In this document: positions 44,682 through 57,215 of the stretch, piece by piece
Layout: each line of letters begins with the position of its first letter
Numbering within the stretch: the stretch's first letter is position 1
Source of the DNA: Codonopsis lanceolata
Lineage: Eukaryota > Streptophyta > Magnoliopsida > Asterales > Campanulaceae
DNA: 64,000 nt
Direction: 5' to 3'
NCBI GenBank assembly: GCA_013146195.2
Contig: CM028384.1
Location: forward strand, 72,825,990-72,889,989
Program-made: the position numbers and the translations under genes
The notes under the pieces: generated by a model
What the model saw: only the letters and a program-made list of their open reading frames with translations
Told to the model about the DNA's origin: nothing
Database searches by the model: none

Positions 44682-47600
44682 GGGCGTGAAAATCTCGAAC
44701 ACCCAAATTGCGAAGAAGATACCCAAACTTTGCTTCGCCAAGAGCCTTGGTGAAGATATCCGCCAATTGTTCATGTGTCGATACGTAAGATGGTGCAATG
44801 AGTCCCTCCGTTATTGCATCACGAATGAAATGGCAATCTACCTCGATGTGCTTCTTGCGTTCATGAAAAATCGGGTTTTTAGCAATGTAAAGAGCGGATT
44901 GGTTATCACATGAAATGCTCATTGCCTCATCGTGCTGCACCCCAAGGTTTTCAAGGAGACGCTTTAGCCACTTCAATTCACAAGTAAGAGTAACCATAGA
45001 TCGATATTTTACTTCGGCCAATGACCGAGAGACCGTTTGTTGTTTCTTGGTTCTCCATGAGATAGGAGACATACCAAGATGCGATCCGGCCCGAGTGATC
45101 ACCGTCACGCCGCCCGGTCAGTCGCACCATCACGAGAGCTTGACTTCTTGTTCAAGCGAAGGAAAACCCCAAGCCCAGGCTTCCCTTTTAAATAACGAAC
45201 TACCCGAAGAGCAGAATCCCAATGTTTCGTCCGAGGTTGTTGCATTAACTAAGACAACACATGAACTGAGTAGGCCAAATCTGGTCGAGTGATGGACAAA
45301 TAAATGAGGCGCCCCGTCTCTAAGGGGGTGGCCCAGTGGTAGACATGGACCTTCACAAAGTGTGAGGTCTCAGGTTCGATCCCTTCCCATGCCCCCCTTA
45401 GGTGAAAAAAAAATAAAAAATGAGGCGCCCCACGAGTCGTCTGTATTTGTCCGGATCGCCAAGCAACTCACCTATCGCAAGAGCTAACTTATGATTTTGC
45501 TCGATTAGAAACTTCGTCGGTTTCGCACCCAGCTAACCAGTCTCCGTGACAATATCAAGGGCATATTTCCGTTGACATAGAATTATGCCCTCAGGATTCC
45601 TGGCCACTTCCAGCCCAAGAAAGTATTTCAAAATCCCTAAGTCTTTTATATGAAAACATGTGCTCAAATATGATTTGAATTCAATCAAAGCTCCCAACTC
45701 GTTTCCAGCAATGATTAGGTCGTCAACGTAGATAAGGACGTTGAGCCGAGTCGCTCCGCGAGAAAAAACGAACAGAGAGTAGTTCGAATATGATTGAGTA
45801 AACCTATAAGTTTTCAAGGCTGCAGTTAATTTAGCAAACCAACACCGCGGGGCTTGACAAAGACCATACAAAGATTTTCGAAGTCGACACACCTGGTTTG
45901 GCTTGGACACAAAGAAACCTGGAGGAACTTTCATATACACCTCTTCATCCAAATCCCCATGAAGAAAGGCATTATGTACATCCATTTGATGTACTATCCA
46001 CTTCTTGACAGCGGCAACAGCAAGAAAAACTCGTACTGTAACCATTTTAGCTACAGGTGCAAATGTCTCTATGTAATCAAACCCCTCAACCTGATGATTC
46101 CCAAGTATCACTAACCGAGCTTTAAGACGTTCAATGCTGCCATCTGAATTATATTTAATCTTGTATATCCATTTGCTTCCGAGCGCTTTCTTTCAGGAGG
46201 GAAGAATATCCATGGTCCAGGTGTCGTTTTCTTCAAGAGCTTTGATTTCAGATGTCATGGCTGCTCGCCAGCCTGCATGTTGAACTGCTTCCTTAAAAGA
46301 TTTTGGCTCGCTATTTGCTGTTATCCGTACAAGAAAATTTATGTGTCGTGTGGAAAAACGTTCACAATTAACATAGTGTGCTATAGGGTAAGGAGTACCT
46401 GAAGACGACTGTGAAGCTGGGGAACTCTGAGAGAGAGGACTCACTTTCCGTATGGTATGAGTAACAAAATCACGAAGAAGAACTAAGGGTTGCTTAGCTC
46501 GCATTCCTCTCCCCAACTCAACAACAAGAGTCTTCGTTTCTTCAGTAGCAATACCTGCGTTGTTATCCACGTCCCTGTCATCTGTATCTTCCCTCACATC
46601 CATTCCATGCTCTCTTAATAGATCTTTATCATCATCCCCACCCATAGGTATCTGTTGTGTTGGTTGATCAGTTTCCGAAAAATGAAACTCATTTTCGAAG
46701 AATTTCACATCCCGCGATACAAATATTTCCCGTGTAACCAGACTATACAAGCTCCAACCTTTCTTTCCAAAGGGGTACCCTATAAAAACACATTTCCTAC
46801 TCCTGCTTGCGAACCTATCCCCCTTGTGTAGTTGATTATAAGCATAACACAAGGATCCAAAAACCTGCAACAAACTGTAAGATGATGTTTTTCCAAACAA
46901 CATCTCATAAGGGGTTTTATTTTCAAGAACATTGGATGGAGTCATATTGATCAGGTGACACGCTGCCAATACACACACTCTCCCCAAAACGACACAGGCA
47001 AATTTCCTTGAAAACGAAAGGCTCTAGCAACATTCAAAATATGCCTATGTTTACGTTTGACTCGCCCATTCTATTATGGAGTCCCAACACAAGATGTCTC
47101 AAATATGATTCCATTTTTGTTAAAGTAATCAATTAGGCAACGGAATTTTGTTCCGTTATCACTCATCACACATTTTACTGTTTTGCAAAATTGTCGAGCA
47201 ATCATTGCGAGAAAATTGAGAAATATCACTTCAACTACAGTTTTATCACGTAACAAGTAGACCCAAGTCCCCCTAGAATAATCATTAACTATAGTTAAAA
47301 AAATAAGAAGCACCACTAGAAGAAAGAGTTCTATAACCACCCAACAGATCACAATGAATTAAATCAAATAAATCATCAACTTTGTGTTTACTGACAGGAA
47401 AACTTTCTCTAGTTTGCTTTGCACGTTGACACACATCACATGTTTTATTTATCCCACCAAAATTACCTATGTTTGGTATTAATTTCTCTATTTTCTCAGA
47501 CGGATGCCCCAACGTTTATGCCACAAATTCATTATTTCTTCTCCATCAACTGCCATAGCTTGAACATAAGGCATACCACTGAAAAAATAGAGTCCATCTC

Positions 47601-49079
47601 TTTGTTCACCCGCTCCAATCAGTGTCCTCGTCATACTGTCCTATATAATACACATATGATTAGTGAAGTGAACAACACAATCTGTTTTATTTATGAGTTG
47701 AGACACATAAATTAAATTACACGTTAAACTAGGCACAAAAAGAACATTCTTAAGTTGTAATCCTCCTTCCAAAGTCACAGTTCCTTCTTGCGTCGCTGCA
47801 GCTTGCTGTCCATCTGGTAAACCCACCGGGCAATTCTTTATATCACGCATATTTGTTAAAGCATCCATGTCACCCATAACATGGTTCGAAGCTCCGAATC
47901 GATGATCCACACACAAGTTACACACTTACCATTTAATTGATCAGGAGAACCTTTGGATGTGTTCAGAAGATTCAGCTGTTGCTCCCACTGTGCCGCTGAG
48001 ACAAAAATGGGCAGACTAGACGTGTTGCCGGAGCTCTCGTTCCCTTGCACATTCACGCTTCCTCTAGTTGCATTGTTGGCACGAACCTGCACTCCAGTGC
48101 CTTTGCCACGCCCTTGTGATCCACCACCCTTGTCTCCTCCTTTTCCAACAGTTGCAGCCTCTCTTCCTCCTCCTTTTCCTCCACGCGGTCTGTCACCCCA
48201 CCATTCCGGAAACTCGATTAATTGGAATCACCCACGTTCTTCGTGTCCCTCGCGGTTGCAGTGCCGACAAAACTTAACAACATCAGTTTCCCTCTTCCTT
48301 TTATGTCATGTTGAACCTTAAAAGCCATGACGTTCTCATGTTCTTCTTTGGTTCTAGGGGTTGTCCCCCCTCGCAAATGTTCCTCTTGTATCACACTATG
48401 ATATGCCTGATTTAACGAAGGAAGAGGATCCAACGACAAGAGATTAGACTGTACCAAACTATACACAGTTTCCAATCCCATAAGAAATCGGTGCAAGCGG
48501 TCTCTTTCTTGGATTCTTGCAAATTTCGTACCAAGATCGCAAGTGCACTTACCGCATTCACAGCCTGGAAACGACTCATAATTTCCAAGCTCGTCCCACA
48601 ACTGCTTGAGACGCCCGTAGTAATTTCCCACTCTTTCATTCTTCAACTGCTTGCATTCACCCAACGTTGATTTAAGTTGTTGAATTCTAGGTCTGTTTAC
48701 GACGCAGAATCGTTCTTTAAGATCCTTCCACAACATATTTGCCTCTTCGTGGTAGGATACGGTTGATCGTAGGCTAGGCTCGATAGTGTTCATGATCCAT
48801 GACACAAGCATCGAGTTTACGGTTTGCCAATCGTCCAAGCGCTCTTCTTCATCCGGAACAGTGGGGGTTCCATCAACGAAACCGAATTTTTGTCTTGCCT
48901 TTAGAGACAATCGAATAGACCTCGCCCATTCATCGTAGTTCTCGCCTTGAAGCAAAACATGTGTGATGACATTCCCCGGATTATCTTGGGATCCAAGAAA
49001 ATACGGCGACGAAGAATCAATTTTCTTGAATTGATCTCCGCCTCCTACTTTGTTCTTTCAATTTCCTTCCTCCGTCATT
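44674..49079 (-). pseudogene. Broken copia gag-pol of copia 3
   Basis: Gag starts near 49077 with an in-frame stop soon after, then a long open stretch 48955-48218 (LLQGENYDEWARSIRLSLKA, C-E-C-G-K-C-T-C). A zinc knuckle CRHCNREGHEE lies near 48.27 kb. The protease is split by a frameshift between WIIDS and GASNHVMGD (47.9 kb). Integrase blocks occur at 47.4 kb (CDVCQRAKQTRESFPVS), 47.3-47.1 kb (IVNDYSRGTWVYLL, MSDNGTKF) and 47.0-46.2 kb. Reverse transcriptase is intact across 46111-45533 (FAPVAKMVTVRVFLA, DVHNAFLHGDLDEEVY, YVDDLIIAGNE). RNase H is at 45108-44674 (SCDNQSALYIAKNP, HIEVDCHFIRDAI). A SINE interrupts the RT-RNase H connection. Not functional as a unit. Confidence 0.87.
45316..45417 (+). 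mobile_element. tRNA-derived SINE nested in copia 3
   Basis: GGTGGCCCAGTGGTAGACAT (A box) and CAGGTTCGATCCC (B box) are followed by an A-rich tail. The target duplication AAATGAGGCGCCCC is present at 45302-45315 and 45418-45431, which fixes the ends. Same family as 43043-43172. Not a functional tRNA gene: it lacks a cloverleaf with a discernible anticodon stem. Confidence 0.9.
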
Positions 49080-49117
49080 GCGCCGCTAGTGGCTTCACTC
49101 GTTTTTAGGGTTTCTAT

Positions 49118-49129
49118 GCTTTGATACCA
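49118..49129 (-). promoter_or_regulatory. Primer-binding site of copia 3
   Basis: The minus strand reads TGGTATCAAAGC, one base different from the canonical TGGTATCAGAGC, directly adjoining the 5' LTR. Confidence 0.85.
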
Positions 49130-49406
49130 TGTAGAATTTTGGTCGCCCATTCATTAAAAACTTTCGTCCTATATATACAAATAAAGGATTCCTTTTTGAA
49201 TCCCAACTCACTAAGGTAAGAAGCAACTTACCTTAACAAGGAAACCGCTAGGAACAGACCTACCAGCTTCCGTCAAGCACTAACCCTATAAATTACAAAA
49301 CAACCCAACCCAATAACTTAGAACCCACGCTCCTGTTAGGCTCACCAAAACAGCTCACCAAAGTAGTGCATGCACTCATGCAAGACACACCAATCAATCC
49401 TTAACA
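49130..49406 (-). repeat. 5' LTR of copia 3
   Basis: 277 bp, bounded by TGTAGAATTTTGG and CCTTAACA. Only scattered differences from 44390-44666 are seen, indicating fairly recent insertion. Confidence 0.92.
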
Positions 49407-49998
49407 CAAAAGAAGCAAATGAGGCTTTGTCAAGTAGATGACATATTCTGGCTGACTCTGAATAAGAACTTCGGAACTCTGGAACTAGTAATCTGGTCCT
49501 CCTAAAATTGAAATTCTAAACAGAATCTTCCACGATTGTTCTTTGTATATTCTGGTGAGTTTCATGTAAACATTGTGCATTTATTCTTTGTCAAAGTTGG
49601 ATAGGATATGAAGAAAAAGTTCATTCTTGAATCACATAAACTATTGTTGCAAGTGCAATACTTCACTTCCTTCAGATTTCATTCCTCAAATTAAAGCAAG
49701 ATAATGATTTCACCCCAGAAAAAAAAATGGTATGCAACAGGCATTTTGATTTAGCATGCAACCCCTCAAAATGAAGAAAGTATTAATTAACATTGTTCAA
49801 CTTAACATGTGTCCTCAGGGCAACCTCTTTATGGATCACTTTTAAAAGTTATTCGCATAGGAACTCATTTTATTGACACTGGTATTAATTAATTAAAACA
49901 TAAAATTTGTGGAGTTAATTCTAAATGGAGATCTAATGACAGTGCTCTAATGGTACCTTAGCAATAATAGATACATTTATACTAGGGGTGATAATTGG
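49407..49998. other. 3' flank of psi11, no gene
   Basis: The first 50-100 bp match the 3' flank of other family genes (GTCAAGTAGATGACA against GTCAAATAGATGACA after G5 and G7). The rest is unassigned AT-rich DNA. Confidence 0.6.
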
Positions 49999-50079
49999 GT
50001 GTTAATTGATAGCTTTGGGTTAAGTCATAATCCATTAGCCTAATGGATAATGACTTAACCCAAAGCTATCCATTAACAC
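49999..50079. repeat. Near-perfect 39-bp inverted repeat (hairpin)
   Basis: The left arm at 49999-50037 and the right arm at 50041-50079 are reverse complements with two mismatches, separated by only GCC. The arms contain AGCTTTGGGTTAAGTCAT. It could be a small foldback transposon or a young hairpin RNA source; there is no transcript evidence. Confidence 0.9.
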
Positions 50080-50088
50080 TCAAGTTTA

Positions 50089-50350
50089 TACTTTCGTCCC
50101 AAAATAAATAGTCCCATCTTGACTTTTTTGTCGGTCAATTTGATTAGATGTTGACCAAAAGATTAGCGAAAATTTACTTATCCTCATGAAATTTGAAGGT
50201 ATTTTGTTTTGATAGTATTCGTAATATTGTATCACCGATTGAAAGTTATTACCTATGACATAATAAATGTATGTAAAATAGTGGCTTGATAATGTCTTAG
50301 GTACGTTCCAATAAGGAAATGAGATTATTATTTTAAAGCAGAGGAAGTAT
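50089..50350. mobile_element. Stowaway-like MITE
   Basis: The left end is TACTTTCGTCCCAAAATAAA and the right end reverse complement is TACTTCCTCTGCTTTAAAAT, with both continuing into AATAATCTCAT or AATAGTCCCAT. About 260 bp, TA at both edges, no coding potential worth annotating. Confidence 0.65.
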
Positions 50351-52299
50351 ATATTTGTATATAGACAGATGCATGCGTGTATAAACAATAAACAACATTC
50401 ATAAATCATAATCACATTAAAAATCGAATTCACATTATTCCAATATTCCCCACACATTTGTGTAATTTGGCGCATTCATAGATCATGACGAGAATGTACG
50501 CTGGATCATTTAAAGAACAGGGGACCCAACCCAAGGTTGGTTACCATAAGATATAGTAAAAAAGGTCCATCAAAAAAATATTAAATAGTACAAAAACTTC
50601 TTCTTTGGTACTCTTTTGACCAAATGAGATGAAGGATGAAACGTTGTTGGGGATGGGAACAAAAACAAATTCGCTAAAGTTTGACTCATACTCCAAGTTC
50701 TTGACATGCTGATAAGTGCCCACGTTAAGAGTTTTTAATTCAGAATACATTAACGTAACACCAAAATCCCTCAATGTAATACTATCTAAAAGGTAAAATT
50801 ACTTCACTACCCCTCAACACATTTAAACTATACTACCCCTCACTCCTTTACGTAATTTTAATTACGTGTCATTATTGATTCGTTTTCCATTATTAAGTCA
50901 TGATATTGCATGTTAATTGGATTGGTTTTGATTCGGTTTATTTTTTATTTTCAATTACAAAAAAAAAAAAAAGTTGATTTGCATTTTTTTTTTCGATTTC
51001 GGACAAAATATCCGTTACACACTTACGGATGTTTTATAAAACATCCACTAGTGTGTAGCGGATGTTTTATAACTCATCCGCAAGTGTGTACCACAAGTGA
51101 GTATCTATTAAATGTTAAAAGGGTATTTAGGTCATTTTATACATTAAATTGTGTTACGTTTAGGGATTTTGGTGTTACGTTTAGGATCACTCTTTTTAAT
51201 TTCACCACTTTGCTAGTAATTATTATTAAAGGTGTAAATCGAAACCACCAAACCACGGAACAAAATCGAACCAAACCAAACCGGTCAGTTTGGTTCAATT
51301 TTGGTCGAAGACGTTTCGGTTTCAACAATTGAAAAACCACTCGGTTCAGTTTGGTTCACGGTTTTTGGTATCAAACCAAACCAACCTATATATATTTTAT
51401 TTATTTATTATACAATATATATTATATATCATTTGTTATCACGATTTTTAGATCATCTTGATTTAGTCATTATATATATATATATACTAAATAAACAAAA
51501 TCTTGATTGTTGGATGACTATTATTTCTTCAATTGTTTGTGTTTATTTTGGAACTTGTATTTTTTATGTTACTTTTATTTTACTAGGTTATTATCTAATT
51601 TTGATGTTAATTCCATATTAAAATCTTATTTTTATTATTATTCTTAATGATGATTAAGTTGATTAAAAACAATTTACATAAACCATAAAATCAAACCAAA
51701 TCAAATCAAACCGAACCGAGTGGTTCGGTTCGGTTCCAATCCTTCTTCGGTTTGAAATTTTTGGAACCAATAAGGTGCGTTTGGGCTTGTGGTTATGGCC
51801 TAAACCAAACCAAACCGCTTATGAATTCTCGGATGCTTGTGTCATGCATAAAATATTTCAATTCAAGGGTTTTGCTTATGGTCTAAATTAATAAGTACGA
51901 AGTGAAATAAATGAATTCGCGACCGACAATATTTACTCAGTGTGATTACAACCTATGGCTCAAAAAAATAGCCAATCTGAAAACTTTATCTAAGAAAAAA
52001 CAAAAAACTTGCCTAAAATGGGACATGTAAAAAAGATCAATCCTTGATGAAAACTGTAACATGATGCGTCTGCTCAACCGTTTGGTTACAGTTGATACTC
52101 TGATAATAAATAATAACGAGGAATGAAAATTTTATTAACAATTGAGTTTCTTAATTATTAGATATGTGTTTACTTCTAAAAACCTAAATCGGTTTCACAA
52201 AAGTTAATAATTAATAGAGTAATTAATAGTTATGATATTATTTATTAGAGGCCGACCGTAAAAGATTACATTGTTAATAGATAACAAACAACAAAGGTA
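50351..52299. other. Non-coding region with foldbacks and low-complexity repeats
   Basis: 51017-51056 is a palindrome centred on GGATGTTTTATAAAACATCC, followed at 51057-51085 by a second GCGGATGTTTTATAACTCAT half. 51237-51775 is rich in AACCAAACC/GGTTTGGTTC in both orientations, a low-complexity transposon-like arrangement. Open frames here (50086, 50910, 51301) show no domain. Confidence 0.5.
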
Positions 52300-52300
52300 A

Positions 52301-52371
<71 letters not shown>
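52300..52371. repeat. Compound (TC)n(TA)n microsatellite
   Basis: A TC run passing directly into a long TA run, about 150 bp left of copia 4. Confidence 0.95.
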
Positions 52372-52374
<3 letters not shown>

Positions 52375-52523
52375 ATAAACGTCATTTTTATGTAATAAAA
52401 GTGATGGATCATGTAATGAAAATATAAATCTGATTATATATTAATTGATTATATGTGTCATAATCAATCAATTATTGATAGTATCATATACAATTGTGAT
52501 TAACAAAAGTTAAGGATAATCAT

Positions 52524-53673
52524 TGTTATGTAATTTCACTACTACACTTAGCCAGGAATAGTTCCAAATACATAATCGAAGTTACCAGAATAATAACAGA
52601 CCCAAATTAAAATAAAACGGATAACATTACAACCTGGGAAGGGGGTAACATTTTAATCACCGGGGGTCAATAAAACAGTAAATAAACATACTAATATTCT
52701 GGTAACACAGTCCAGTATTTCACCAACATGTTTATGAACTAAACAGTGGGGAAACACACTGTGGAGATCAAACCCAAGAAAAACAGAACAGAGCAGTATA
52801 ACTGTGATGATAAAGCAGAGATTAATACACTGAGTATTAAACGAGAAATAAAAGGCAGATACAAAATAGTAACTCTAAAGCCACGAACAAGAGCAATCAA
52901 GCGTCGTGTTATAAAACACCACTTGCCGTCACTGGTCAGGGACCTCGGCTATGCTTCTCATTAGGCTCAGATACCCTCTCACGGCCATATCCACCAACGA
53001 GTCCGACTGGGGAACCAACCCACTATTGCCAAGGTCAAAGCCACCAAATCAGGCGAGACCCACTCCGACAACCAATAACAACGAAGGTGATCGAACAGCA
53101 CAACCAAACCCAGTAACCCGTCACCCAAACCAAGGCTCACTCTCTCAAACGCTCACAAACAGCTCGCTCACAAAGACAACGGCTAGAGCCTAAATCAGTC
53201 CTTCACCGATACTCACCCACCAGATAAAGGAAACCCTCAACTCACTATTTCACAAAGAAAGAAGACGGAGAGGGAAGACCATCCTAAATCTAAGGTGACA
53301 GAAGGACTAAGAAGAAGAGAGAGACGAACGGCCACAGACGGGATTTTTCTGCCTAATAAACTCTGCTCACAGCCCTCACCATGATATGCTCTGTATCTAT
53401 CTTTCTCACATTCTCGGCAAAATGATGGAAGGCTAGCAATATATATGAGGCGGTACAAAATAGAAAAGGGGCAGCAGAGGGACCACAAAAACGGTTACAA
53501 AGGGAATGGATAGGAATGTTGAGTTGTACACCAATAATCCCAAAAATGAATCACCAACAAAACAAGGCTTCCGGCTACACAAACGAAGATGGGCTAATCT
53601 GCCAGATTTGGGCTTAGGGAGATATTAAAAAAGGGGCTGCCACTAAATAGCATTTGGGTCTCCAAACCCAACA
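52524..53673 (-). repeat. 3' LTR of copia 4
   Basis: 1150 bp, from TGTTATGTAATTTCACTACT to CAAACCCAACA. It is longer than its partner because the partner lacks many short stretches, often at CAG/CTG. Confidence 0.9.
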
Positions 53674-54004
53674 TTCTTCACCTTGGATCAAGTGTCGGTT
53701 CCCACCAATGGACTCGAGGATATTTAACAGAAAAGGTGCCATCATCGCCTTAACCCTGCACTTGATCCAACACAAAGGAGGACCAAAGCAGGGAAAAACA
53801 CTTAACTAATTAAACACAAAGCAAAATTAGTCAAGACACACCATAACTAATCACAAAGAATAGCCCATGGATTTTAAGGAAATCACCACCACTCACACAA
53901 AGTAAGCCAATCTAACTTATTCTCAAACACAAAGTAAGAACAATAAAGATACCACGACACACACCAAGTACGTCGAGGATTTTCCGGGTAACCAAAACAA
54001 ACCA

Positions 54005-56845
54005 TCAATCACAAGAATCAAAATCAAGCATTTTAAAACTAGATTGAATTTTTGTTACCACCAAAGGTTTAACCTCCCAATCGAATTGGGCAACTAAAGC
54101 AAGCTTAATCACAATCCCTTGTTTTCGAAAAAACCCTTTTACAACCAACCTAGCTTTAAAATAAGTAAGTTCACCCACACGAAGGGGCACCAAAGTCCAA
54201 GAATGGTTCACATGCAAATCATTAATATTAACCATTAAAGCATTCAACCAATCATTAGGATTTCCACATTTTAAAGCACCATTGTTGTAAATCATGGGAT
54301 CATTCAAATTGTTAAAAGAATTAAGCATACCAAACACAAATGAGGAAATGTGAAAATTTCTATCAAAACTAGACGACTTCCTAACAAAAGGTTTAGGCCT
54401 ACCACTAGCAATTTGATACGCACCTAAATTTTCAAGTCTAGGAATTTCCATCACATTTTCATCCACCTCATTTAGTTCAAATTCTTTATCAATAATTTCC
54501 GGATTAGCAAGCACAGTTTCACGTTTTTCCACAATTTCAGTTAGCATACACGAGTTCACATCAAGAGAGTCCAACACACATGGTTGCTCCACCATAATTG
54601 GAGCCGGGGGAGGGGGTGCAACAATAGCATTAACAGGCTGAGCAGGCAACAAGTAAGGAAATCCAGTTTCGTCAAACTCTACATCCCTACACATGACAAG
54701 TCTCTCGTCATTCTCATCTCTCAACCACAATCTATACTCTCTCACCCTCTCCGAGTACCCTAAGAAAACACAACGAACCGACCGAGGTTCAAGTTTGTTA
54801 TTCTCTCGATGAATGTATGCAGCACAACCGAAAACATGCAAGTTCGAAAAAATCAATATCACAACCGAAAAACACAACTTCAGGACATCGATTACCAAGC
54901 GGGATAGAAGGGGACCTATTGTACATATATGCGGCGGACACAACCGCCTCTCCCCAAAAGCCTATGGGAAGACCCGTCGAAGCAAGCATAACCCTCACTC
55001 GTTCTAACAGAGTTCTATTCATACGCTCGGCCAAATTGCAAGGGAAAGATATTTCATGATCAATTCCACTCTCCACGCAGAATCTCCCGAACTCACCGTT
55101 ATAGAACTCTAACCCCTTATCCGTCCTAAGTTTCTTGATTTTCTTTCCGGTTTGATTTTCGACCAAAAGTTTCCATGTTTTAAATTTACCAAAAACATCA
55201 CTTTTATCTTGCATAGGAAAATCTCAGACTTTCCTTGAAAAGTCATCAACAATAGATAACCAATATCTATTCCCACCATGCGAGGGCGCACACATAGGAC
55301 CCCACACATCCGCATAGATCAACTCAATATGATTTTTAAAAGAGAATTTTTCCAGAGGGGGAGGCGAAAAACTAACCCTTTGATGTTCGCAAGTCACATA
55401 AGTATCACACAAAGACACACAAGAAATCACATCATCAACAAAACATTCATTTTTGTGAATAATTTATACGCCTTTACTACTCAAAAGTCCAAGTCTTTTA
55501 TGCAACAAATCAGAATTTTCATTCTTAAAAGCATTTGTTTGATTTCCAATAAAAGACACCGGGATAACATTGCAAACATACAAACTCTTTTGTTTTTCAG
55601 CTTTCAAAATTACCAAATTGCCCTTCATAATTTTCATCATACCCTTACCCCATCTACCATCTAACCCGTCATCTTCTAATGGGGCACAAGACATCAAGTT
55701 ATTGTACAAAGCAGACACATGTCTCACATTCTTCAAAGTAAAAACATTTCCAGAATCAAATTTCAAACAAATATCACCGATTCCAGCAATAGGACAAATT
55801 TTCTCATTGGCCACAGAAACAAAACCAGTTTCTAATTCCTTGTAAGAGCAAAAAATGTTTTTATAAGGTGACATGTGAAATGAGCAACGAGAATCCACTA
55901 ACCATTCATTTTCACAAGAAAACAAAGAATGCACCGAATTCAAAGCATCATCACATAATTCAATTACCACAAAAACATCAGCACTAGTCTCACAACAAGA
56001 AGCCACATTACAGTCATTATGTTGGTTCTGATATTGACTTTGATTCATGTTTTTCTTTCTAGGATTAGGGCAATCTTTCCTAAAGTGTCCAATTTCTCCA
56101 CAGTTGTAACATTTCCTACCTTTAGTTCTCCCTTTAGACCTACTCTTGCTTCTATTTCTTCCATTTCCAGAATTCTGATTTATGCCTTTGTTCTGATTTT
56201 GATTGTTTTCCCTATCATTGTTTCTTTCAAACGTCCTACCTCTCACCATATTAACTTCACCGGAATCCGATTTACCTTTTCTAGCAGCTTTTAAATCTAA
56301 CTCTTTGCCTTTCAGACTCGAAATCACCGTATCAAGCGTAACTTTATCCCTACCGTACTTAATAGCAGATTTCATGTCGGCATAAGATTCAGGTATCACA
56401 TTCAAAAGCACAATCGAGGTATAATCGTCTATATGTTCATCACCGGTTTGTTTAATATCTTCAACTAACTTCGTAAATGCGTCAATGTTATCATCCATGT
56501 CTTTGTTTAAATCCAATTTAAAACTGAAATTTTTTTTCCAGAAAGATGAATTTTACTCGACAGAGTTTTCTCAAAATAAAGTTCTTCCAATTTTTCCCAA
56601 AGACTTTTGGCATGTTTATGTTTACCACATTTTCGCATAACCGAAGCAGACAAGTTCAAAATAAGAGAGGCATAGGCAATTTCATCCATTTCACGCATAG
56701 CTTCTTCCGAGGTGTTTTTAGCAAACTCATGAGTTACCGCTTTGAAAACTTTTTCTTTAATTAAAATACTTTTCATTTTTTGTTGCCAAATCGAAAAGTC
56801 ACTTTTACCATCAAAGGGTTCCAAAGCATAAGACGACGAAGCCAT
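54005..56845 (-). pseudogene. Broken, internally deleted copia gag-pol of copia 4
   Basis: Gag starts at 56845 (MASSSYALEPFDGKSDFSIW) and shifts frame near 56510. The second part carries the zinc knuckle CYNCGEIGHFRKDC (56.1 kb) and a damaged protease WLVDSRCSFHMSP, where Arg replaces the Gly of D-S-G. Integrase blocks: IYADVWGP and IVDDFSRKV (55.3-55.25 kb), IKKLRTDKGLEF (Lys replacing the usual Asn; 55.13 kb), ERMNRTLLERVRVML and GFWGEAV (55.0-54.95 kb), VFGCAAYIH (54.83 kb). The linker N-D-W-L-N-A-L-M runs into KARLVVKGF and LALVAQFDWEVKPL, then breaks. The A-F-L-H-G and YVDD regions and all RNase H are absent. Confidence 0.87.
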
Positions 56846-57202
56846 TTTTGAAAAATTACCGCAGAAACAATATAACAACCAAACCACCACAGAATATCCA
56901 AGTTTCAAAAAACAGATTTTAAAACTCAAGAAAACAAGCAAGTAGTAAACAAATCTAAAATACTAAATAGGATTTAAGGAAAAATACCAATAACAGGAGA
57001 AATTAATAACACTAACAAAACCATCCAAATAGAGCAACAAACCAAGCACATAAAATACGAAGCTATATCAATCGACAGATATAACGCACATCGTAAAATA
57101 AAGCAAGGGTAACCGAAGCTCACCAAGAAACTCTAGGAGAAAGTTTCTAAAAGTTTGGATCGAAGGGACTCTACCGATTCACGGTACGGGAACAAGAAGG
57201 TG

Positions 57203-57214
57203 GCTCTGATACCA
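57203..57214 (-). promoter_or_regulatory. Primer-binding site of copia 4
   Basis: The minus strand reads TGGTATCAGAGC, one base from the 5' LTR. Confidence 0.9.
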
Positions 57215-57215
57215 C

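Larger units (their letters stand above)
44390..49406 (-). mobile_element. Ty1/copia retrotransposon 3, both LTRs present
   Basis: Minus-strand element of 5017 bp with 277-bp LTRs, a primer-binding site and a polypurine tract. It sits at the end of psi11, whose 3' flank resumes at 49407 (AAATGAGGCTTTGTCAAGTAGATGACA). No clear target-site duplication is seen; the left LTR's first base is C where TG is expected (CGTAGAA against TGTAGAA), so the left terminus has mutated. A SINE is nested inside. Confidence 0.92.

Noticed and set aside
45316..45417. tRNA gene
   Set aside because: A and B boxes are present but there is no cloverleaf with a proper anticodon arm, and a 14-bp target duplication plus A-rich tail identify a SINE.
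50086..50475. 129-codon minus-strand gene
   Set aside because: Covers a Stowaway-like MITE and AT-rich DNA; composition and lack of domains indicate a chance frame.
51237..51775. Protein-coding frames in the AACCAAACC-rich region
   Set aside because: Low-complexity sequence with inverted GGTTTGG/CCAAACC motifs gives spurious frames.
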